Of a stretch of DNA of 11,127 nucleotides, positions 5,927 to 11,127 are shown piece after piece (position 1 is the stretch's first letter; every line of letters starts with the position of its first letter). Source of the stretch: an uncultured Succinivibrio sp. (GTDB taxonomy: Bacteria; Pseudomonadota; Gammaproteobacteria; Enterobacterales; Succinivibrionaceae); contig CACYBT010000055.1 in assembly GCA_902772715.1 (NCBI GenBank), forward strand, positions 1 through 11,127, in the 5' to 3' direction. The notes below the pieces were generated by a model. The model saw only the letters and a list, made by a program, of their open reading frames with translations. It did not search any database and had not been told where the DNA came from. The translations under genes were made by a program, and so were the position numbers.

Positions 5927-7609
5927 TCAGGTAACATTGGCAATTATAAATAAAAAGGTATTGATAAAAAGAGAGCCTAAAAGGAGCCTGCCCGACTGTA
6001 TTGCCTCCTGTGTCAGACTTGGCACCTTTTTTTGCTTATGCGTAAGTCTTAAGGCACTTACTACTGAATAATAGGTCCAATTTTTAGTAAGCAGAACCGA
6101 GGTGAGGATACAGACTAAAACAGAAATGCCCACGCCTAAAAAAGCACACCCAAGACTTGGCATAAAAAACATGCTGAAGGCTTCTACAAGCCAGGTAGTT
6201 AGAGTTACTGCCATCCATACCGGTTTGGTATTGGGATTTAAGATCATGAGCATCGGTACAAAATCAATAAGGTTCTTGGCAAACACACGGGCAAAGTCAC
6301 GGGAAACAAAACCGTGGGCATTCTCGGTTAACTCCTTGGCAACCTTGTCTATAATCTCACTTTTGACAGTATTACGAATATGTTTTGAACGCGGCGAATT
6401 ATCCTTTTCAGATAAAATGGTCTCAAGGCTGAATCCCTGACGGTTAGCCTCCTTTTCTATACATTCCATTTCGTAACGCTCAACCGTGCGAATGGTTTTG
6501 GCTAAAATAGCCTTAGAGGCAAGAGCCTTAACACAGGCAATCTTCTCATCCACGCTCGTAGAGCCGACATTAAGAGTTTCTGATAGCAAAACTGACTGCG
6601 GGGCAAATACCACATCCAAAAGTGCCGGACGACAGATGGCTTTTAAAGACTTGCCGCAGAGGATAAAATCAAAAGGAGCATCAACTCCCTTTAAGGCAAC
6701 ATGCACTCCAAAACACGGAGCATAACCTGCAAAGGAAGCCTTAAAACCATGATTAGTCTCAGAACCTGTGGACTTATCCTCAAAATTAGCGGCTTCTAAA
6801 ATCACTTTCTCATCTTTTTCGGTAAACTCACGCACAATCTTGTCTGAATCAGGCAGACGCAGGGAGATGTTTACCTGCTTATGACACTCCCCGTCGTAAA
6901 CAATCTCGCGTTCTACCACCATTTCACCTTTGCCCTTGCACTCAGGACAGATCCCCATGCCAATTCCGTCACAGGCATAGCATTTGATGCGACCGCTACC
7001 ATGACAGGTACGGCAGGAAATCTTACGTCCCTGACACGTAGGACAGGTTAAAGAACCGCTGCCCGAACAGACTTCACAGCGTGATTTTCTCGTACCACGA
7101 CATTTTTTGCAGCGAGAACGTCCAATGGCGGCAATACGATTAAAAGCCACAATCTGTCCTGAGAGGGAGGCAAGTTCATTAAACTTGGCATTAGCGAGTC
7201 TTTTGATAAAAGCGGCTGTAACCTTGCTTTCTTTTTCAAGCTCTTTTGAGTTTACCTTGGTAAAGTCATCAAGCTCCACAGCAGAGAGCACTCTCGTGTC
7301 ATCTGAAATTTTGGTGATAGGTTTATCTATAGCACGGCATTTGAAATTCCAGATGAGATTATAGGATACCGAGGCACAGAAGGTTAACGGCTTGGATACA
7401 TGAAAATCGGCAATCGGAACTCCACAGCGGGAAAAAATGGAGGAAACCACTGCATCCAGTTTCTGCTGAAAATTAACATTGCGTACCGACTGTACAGCCT
7501 TATCCTCTGCTGAACTATCGTCTCCTGATGTATTTTTGGCGATATTCTCGTTTTTAGGCGCTGACTGTTTGGGGTTAGACTGCTTTTTGGCGGTTATGCT
7601 ATCACTCAT
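5927..7609 (-). CDS. Membrane-anchored DnaJ-type zinc-finger protein, no J domain (paralogue A)
   Basis: This 560-residue protein has no name I can give. Residues 1-45 are a polar, probably disordered tail. Residues 46-160 form a soluble region similar in layout to paralogue B. Six CxxC pairs start at 167, 178, 189, 199, 210 and 221. Unlike in B, several keep the CxxCxGxG form (CSGSG, CHGSG, CDGIG, CKGKG), as in the DnaJ/Hsp40 cysteine-rich domain, which binds zinc and handles unfolded clients. Twelve Cys could hold up to three Zn. A central domain (about 235-430) leads to hydrophobic segments near 465-486, 488-507 and 541-557. No J domain is present, so stimulation of DnaK in the usual way is not expected. 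The motifs at 439-450 and TSVLLTKN (503-510) recur in paralogue B. The ribosome-binding site is weak (AAGA-like). A 173-bp gap separates it from the upstream gene. Confidence 0.87.
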   Translation of the reverse strand: MSDSITAKKQSNPKQSAPKNENIAKNTSGDDSSAEDKAVQSVRNVNFQQKLDAVVSSIFSRCGVPIADFHVSKPLTFCASVSYNLIWNFKCRAIDKPITKISDDTRVLSAVELDDFTKVNSKELEKESKVTAAFIKRLANAKFNELASLSGQIVAFNRIAAIGRSRCKKCRGTRKSRCEVCSGSGSLTCPTCQGRKISCRTCHGSGRIKCYACDGIGMGICPECKGKGEMVVEREIVYDGECHKQVNISLRLPDSDKIVREFTEKDEKVILEAANFEDKSTGSETNHGFKASFAGYAPCFGVHVALKGVDAPFDFILCGKSLKAICRPALLDVVFAPQSVLLSETLNVGSTSVDEKIACVKALASKAILAKTIRTVERYEMECIEKEANRQGFSLETILSEKDNSPRSKHIRNTVKSEIIDKVAKELTENAHGFVSRDFARVFAKNLIDFVPMLMILNPNTKPVWMAVTLTTWLVEAFSMFFMPSLGCAFLGVGISVLVCILTSVLLTKNWTYYSVVSALRLTHKQKKVPSLTQEAIQSGRLLLGSLFINTFLFIIANVT

Positions 7610-7782
7610 AAAATTCTTATGTTCAAAAAAAATGGCAAAAGACTCAGATTTAATGTTTCAAATCCAGTCCTCTGCATTTTAGAGAAAATCTTCTTGTTCT
7701 TTTAATATTATTTTGTCTTCTGCAAAAAATCAGAAAATTCTGCATATGATAAAACAGTTTAGACATAATTTGAGAAAAATTA
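7610..7782 (-). other. 173-bp gap before paralogue A
   Basis: This A+T-rich gap is long for an operon that is otherwise tight. It holds a small dyad on the minus strand (CAGAA TT TTCTG followed by A and T6, about 7748-7730) that could attenuate transcription. I see no clear promoter, although one could lie here. Confidence 0.3.
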
Positions 7783-8910
7783 TTATATTTTTGCAAGAGC
7801 ATTCACCAAAAACTCTAAAATATTCTCATTCTCCATTACCACATAATGCTTTTGATCAAAACTTACTGCTGAGAGCAGTTTCTCACAAGATGAGACATCC
7901 CCAATGTTACTGTGCCCTTCTTCATCCAATCTTAAAACAGCATCTTCGGTCACGAGAATACGTTCTTCATTTTTCGGCAGTTTCTTGATAATAAAAAGAG
8001 CCACCGCCTTTAAGAACCGCGGCCAGCCTGAAGGTAAGGTATAGACTCTTCCATAGGAGCAGAACAGCGGCTTAATATCAGGGGGAAGAGCACTGTCCGC
8101 AATTTCAAGAGTAATGCGGCTTTTATCCTTTTTTTCACAGGCTCTCAGATTTTCAAAGGCCGCAAGATATTTGGCCAAATCATAAGGCAGATCTTTAAAG
8201 GTCATTTTAAGTTCCTGCATAACTGCCATAATTTTAGAGGCCGCCTCGTCATATTCCTTATAAATTCGTTTATTTTTATCACGCCTAAACAGGAACTCGA
8301 GAAAAAACACAAAGGTTGACTTCACATCGATAGCCTTATCCTGTACATAATCAATATTCCTTAAAGTATCGGCAAAGTCATGGGCACTCTCTGCAAAAAA
8401 AGCGCCTAAGATCCTGTAATTCACCTTGTCACGTCCATGTATTTCCTTATAGTAGAACTTAAGTCCCAAACAGGAGTAACGATGAGAGAAATCACTTAAA
8501 AAACCATATACATCCTCGCAGGGGATCTCTGCCTTCTCCCCCGTCTCCTTATTCTCATGAGCCGCATTCAAAGAGAAATAGTCAGAATAAATATGCGCCT
8601 CACGCTTAAACACAAAATAGCGGCTCGAGTTGTCGCGGATCACAAGATAAAGCGCCAGCATTTCTGCCGCAAGTCCTAACAACAAAGGATACACCCCCTG
8701 TTTCAAATCTCCGTCCCACAAAAATGGCAGCGACACCGAAAGATTTAACAGTCCATACCAGCCAATAAGTCCCTGCACATAGGTGACCTTGATGGCATCG
8801 GGAAACATGAACATGGAAAGGCGGGGCCACCACCATGAGAGCAGCAGAGCCACTGCGGCCAAAAACACAAGAATAGTAATATAGTTTTCAAGTAATTCAC
8901 TGTCAGTCAC
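7783..8910 (-). CDS. Uncharacterised membrane protein with cytosolic C-terminal region
   Basis: The family is not recognised. This 375-residue protein begins with hydrophobic segments near 10-28, 45-65 and 73-92, in a Trp-rich N-terminus (WWWPR at 26-30). From about 95 on it is soluble. Residues 97-190 alternate short predicted strands and end in a helix (SAHDFADTLRNI), a layout like bacterial PH-like domains; this is inference only. The rest (200-375) is charged and mainly helical, with a short hydrophobic stretch at 300-308. The start is GTG at 8910, as no ATG fits better; AGG lies 9 nt upstream. It begins 33 bp after the hrpA stop, so the two are probably co-transcribed. It is followed, after 173 bp, by the two zinc-finger membrane proteins. 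Its place between hrpA and that pair suggests a shared membrane function, but no direct evidence of this exists in the sequence. Confidence 0.75.
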   Translation of the reverse strand: MTDSELLENYITILVFLAAVALLLSWWWPRLSMFMFPDAIKVTYVQGLIGWYGLLNLSVSLPFLWDGDLKQGVYPLLLGLAAEMLALYLVIRDNSSRYFVFKREAHIYSDYFSLNAAHENKETGEKAEIPCEDVYGFLSDFSHRYSCLGLKFYYKEIHGRDKVNYRILGAFFAESAHDFADTLRNIDYVQDKAIDVKSTFVFFLEFLFRRDKNKRIYKEYDEAASKIMAVMQELKMTFKDLPYDLAKYLAAFENLRACEKKDKSRITLEIADSALPPDIKPLFCSYGRVYTLPSGWPRFLKAVALFIIKKLPKNEERILVTEDAVLRLDEEGHSNIGDVSSCEKLLSAVSFDQKHYVVMENENILEFLVNALAKI

Positions 8911-8943
8911 TTCAATATACCTATGCTGTAAAACTTTTAGAAT

Positions 8944-11127
8944 TTAATTATGTTCGCGGTATTCTTCCAAAATGCGCTTTAATTCATGGGAGATCCTTTT
9001 GTCAGAAACTGCAATCTTAGCCCCGATACTCTGTGCAAAATAGGAGACTCTCAGCTCCTCAATCATCCATTTTATGTTACACAGCTCCTCGGGTACCGCA
9101 TCTTTGGGATAGCGGGACAAGGTGTTGCGATACTCTTTTATAACCTCTTCAACCTTTCTTTGATACACCAAATCACGGTTGACATCCCGATGCACCTTTT
9201 CAAGTCTTAGCTCAAGGGCATCAAGATACCTAGGAATTTCCACAAGTGCGCGGTAGGGAGTCCTGCTTAAAAAACCTTTATACACCAGGTTATCAAGTTC
9301 AAAAGCGGCATCCTTATAGGATATGGCCACACTTAAATTCACCCGGCTTTTAAGCTCTTTTTTGAGGGCATGGGAGCGCACCAGTATTTTTTCAACCAGT
9401 ACCGCCAGCTCCAGCGCTTTTTCATTGAGTCTCCCTTTCACAAAGAACAGCGCCTTTTCAAATTTGGACTTATCATTGCAGAGCATGACATTATGGTCTG
9501 AATACTCATCAAGAAGCAGTCCCACTGTACATTCCACAAGATCATCTAGCAGCTCGCGGACAGTCCCCAGGGGCTGATAGTACATAGCAAGTTTGGCTCT
9601 GTTGTTAAGATGCTTTTCAAGATAGGAGACAGGATCTTTAATCCCCAGGGTAAGCAGTCTTACAAGTCCCTCGCGCATGGCCTTTTTCTGGCGCAGCGGA
9701 CTTTCGTACAGGGCCAGGGTTACCCCTTTGTCCTGCACACTTAGAGCAGGATAAGTTTTAATCACAAGTCCCTGCTGTTTTTTATCGATAAACTCATCAA
9801 TTCTGCCAAAAGTCCAGGAGTCACTTACCGGCATCTTTTTTGAGGAGACATGGAGAGATTTAAAGGCCTTCTTGATATTCTCCGACAGCGCCTCACTAAT
9901 CGCCTTGAGATTGCGGCCTTTCTTTAACACCTTCCCGTCTTTATCAATCACCTTAAAATTCATGAAAAGATGTTTATCAATCTGTCCTAAATCAAAATCA
10001 GAAGGGGTTACCTGCTGTCCTCCCATTCTTGAAAGTTCCCGGGCACATTCCGTATAGAGATCTGTCGAATTGGGCATGGTTAAAGACTCATACAGGGCAC
10101 TGGCAAAATTAGGAGCCGGAATGAGGGCTTTTCTAAGACGCTTAGGCAGAGACTTGATGAGGGCGGTTAATAGCTCAAGGCGCAGGCCTTTGACAAGATA
10201 GGCAAATTCATGGGGATTGAGACTGCTCAGCACCGGCAGGGGCAAGGTCACCGTAACTCCATCATCCTCACTTTTAGGATCAAAAACATAAGTCAAAGGC
10301 AGTTTAAAATTACCGTCAAGGGTTTCAAAAAAGGGAGGAAAATCATCAGCAAGTTTTTTATCAAAGCCATCCCTGGCAACCTCCTCTAAGGTAAAATCAA
10401 GATAATGCGGATCTTCTTTCTTCTTGTCCTGCCACCACCTTACAAAATGACGCACCGTGACAATATCATCAGGAATTCTCTTAAGATAAAATTCGAGCAT
10501 AACACTGTCATCAACCAGCAGATCACGTCGTCTTATCTTCTCCTCGACCTCTTCAACATCACGCACTAAGGAAAGATTATGCCTTAGAAAGTCCTCATGC
10601 AGTGAGACATTTCCCGGGATAAGGCCGTCACGAATGAAAAGCGTGCGGCATAATTCCCTATCGACATTGGAATATAGTACCTTACGCCCCTCTACGATCT
10701 TAAGACCATAGAGGGTGATACTCAAATTGGCAAGAACCGCCCCCTTATCCTTAGAGAAAAAAGGCTCGGCATAATGTCTTTTAATAAGGTGGTCTGCCTG
10801 CGATTCAAGCCACAGGGGGTCGATAACCGCCACGGTTTTGGCATATAGTTTCGTGGTTTCACTCAACTCCCAGGCACACAGCCATTTAGGCTTGTGCTTT
10901 ACAAGAGCACTTGCAGGATGAATTGAAAATCTAAGCCCCCGGGCACCAAGATAGAGATTCTTCTCCTCACTGTCAAAAACTCCAATCTGAGAAAGCAATC
11001 CGGAGAGGATGGCCCGATGCACCGCCTCGTAGGAGGCCTCAACCTCATTTATGCTGTATCCCAAAAGACTGACACTAACCTTTAACTGTCTTAGTAAATC
11101 AAACCATTCACGCACTCTAAGATAGGA
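8944..11127 (-). CDS. hrpA: ATP-dependent RNA helicase HrpA, C-terminal 727 residues (5' part outside window)
   Basis: The frame is open through the right window edge, reading SYLRVREW first, equivalent to SYLRIREW in E. coli HrpA. A GTG at 11115 could look like a start but is internal. Further matches are LLSQIG, ARGLRFSIHPAS, HLIKRHYAEP, YGLKIVEGRKV, LCRTLFIRDGL, RRRDLLVDD, RHFVRWW, DGVTVTLPLP, SLPKRLRK, APNF, and WMIEELRVSYFAQ near the end with SDKRI after it. Together these cover the DUF3418/HrpA-specific C-terminal half. HrpA is a DEAH-box helicase of about 1300 residues; the motor domains lie outside this window. It is known in E. coli for processing of a fimbrial mRNA and has been linked to rescue of stalled ribosomes. 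The gene ends at TAA (8946-8944), 33 bp before the next start. Confidence 0.96.
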   Translation of the reverse strand, partial: SYLRVREWFDLLRQLKVSVSLLGYSINEVEASYEAVHRAILSGLLSQIGVFDSEEKNLYLGARGLRFSIHPASALVKHKPKWLCAWELSETTKLYAKTVAVIDPLWLESQADHLIKRHYAEPFFSKDKGAVLANLSITLYGLKIVEGRKVLYSNVDRELCRTLFIRDGLIPGNVSLHEDFLRHNLSLVRDVEEVEEKIRRRDLLVDDSVMLEFYLKRIPDDIVTVRHFVRWWQDKKKEDPHYLDFTLEEVARDGFDKKLADDFPPFFETLDGNFKLPLTYVFDPKSEDDGVTVTLPLPVLSSLNPHEFAYLVKGLRLELLTALIKSLPKRLRKALIPAPNFASALYESLTMPNSTDLYTECARELSRMGGQQVTPSDFDLGQIDKHLFMNFKVIDKDGKVLKKGRNLKAISEALSENIKKAFKSLHVSSKKMPVSDSWTFGRIDEFIDKKQQGLVIKTYPALSVQDKGVTLALYESPLRQKKAMREGLVRLLTLGIKDPVSYLEKHLNNRAKLAMYYQPLGTVRELLDDLVECTVGLLLDEYSDHNVMLCNDKSKFEKALFFVKGRLNEKALELAVLVEKILVRSHALKKELKSRVNLSVAISYKDAAFELDNLVYKGFLSRTPYRALVEIPRYLDALELRLEKVHRDVNRDLVYQRKVEEVIKEYRNTLSRYPKDAVPEELCNIKWMIEELRVSYFAQSIGAKIAVSDKRISHELKRILEEYREHN

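Noticed and set aside
6102..6440. 112-codon plus-strand frame inside paralogue A
   Set aside because: It is antisense to the membrane module of a better-supported gene and has no ribosome-binding site or motif.
7713..7988. 91-codon plus-strand frame over the end of the 375-aa gene
   Set aside because: It mostly overlaps the coding region on the other strand, and its composition is typical of antisense A+T-rich DNA.
11113..11115. GTG as the start of the hrpA product
   Set aside because: The frame is open upstream to the window edge, and the preceding residues SYLR match HrpA, so it is an internal Val codon.

Overview
The window looks like a chromosomal stretch from a low-to-moderate GC gammaproteobacterium. 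The evidence is a clear IhfA, the Usg/FimV pair in the order typical of gammaproteobacteria, and a HrpA helicase whose C-terminal signatures match the enterobacterial protein. The A+T-rich intergenic DNA and an HPr whose sequence leans toward the Gram-positive type suggest a fermentative relative such as the Succinivibrionaceae. That lineage is an inference; no rRNA or other marker is present.

Layout. At 1-1869, on the minus strand, lie usg (catalytically dead aspartate-semialdehyde dehydrogenase homologue) and then the start of a FimV-like LysM protein, cut by the window edge. A 408-bp regulatory gap separates usg from the divergent plus-strand ihfA (2278-2568). This gap holds a near-consensus IHF binding site, consistent with autoregulation. 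ihfA is followed by a weak terminator and a gene-free stretch of 576 bp rich in inverted repeats. Next come a solitary plus-strand HPr gene (3145-3405) and a strong intrinsic terminator. Everything from about 3.7 kb to the end is on the minus strand. Read in transcription order it is: hrpA (C-terminal 727 residues only), a 375-residue membrane protein, two adjacent paralogous membrane proteins of 560 and 519 residues, and a glutathione peroxidase.

The most unusual part is 4350-8910. The two paralogues each carry six CxxC zinc-knuckle pairs in an identical 11-11-10-11-11 residue register, no J domain, and a shared C-terminal membrane module. They lie 17 bp apart, behind a third uncharacterised membrane protein that starts 33 bp after hrpA. 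I cannot name a described system with this composition. It is the best candidate here for something undescribed, possibly a membrane-anchored, DnaJ-zinc-finger-like protein-handling or redox complex. The function is not shown by the sequence.

The other genes are conserved housekeeping or regulatory genes. Several have noteworthy departures: Usg lacks the catalytic Cys and the substrate Arg, HPr lacks the Ser46 regulatory site, and the FimV-like protein lacks the usual long domain before LysM.
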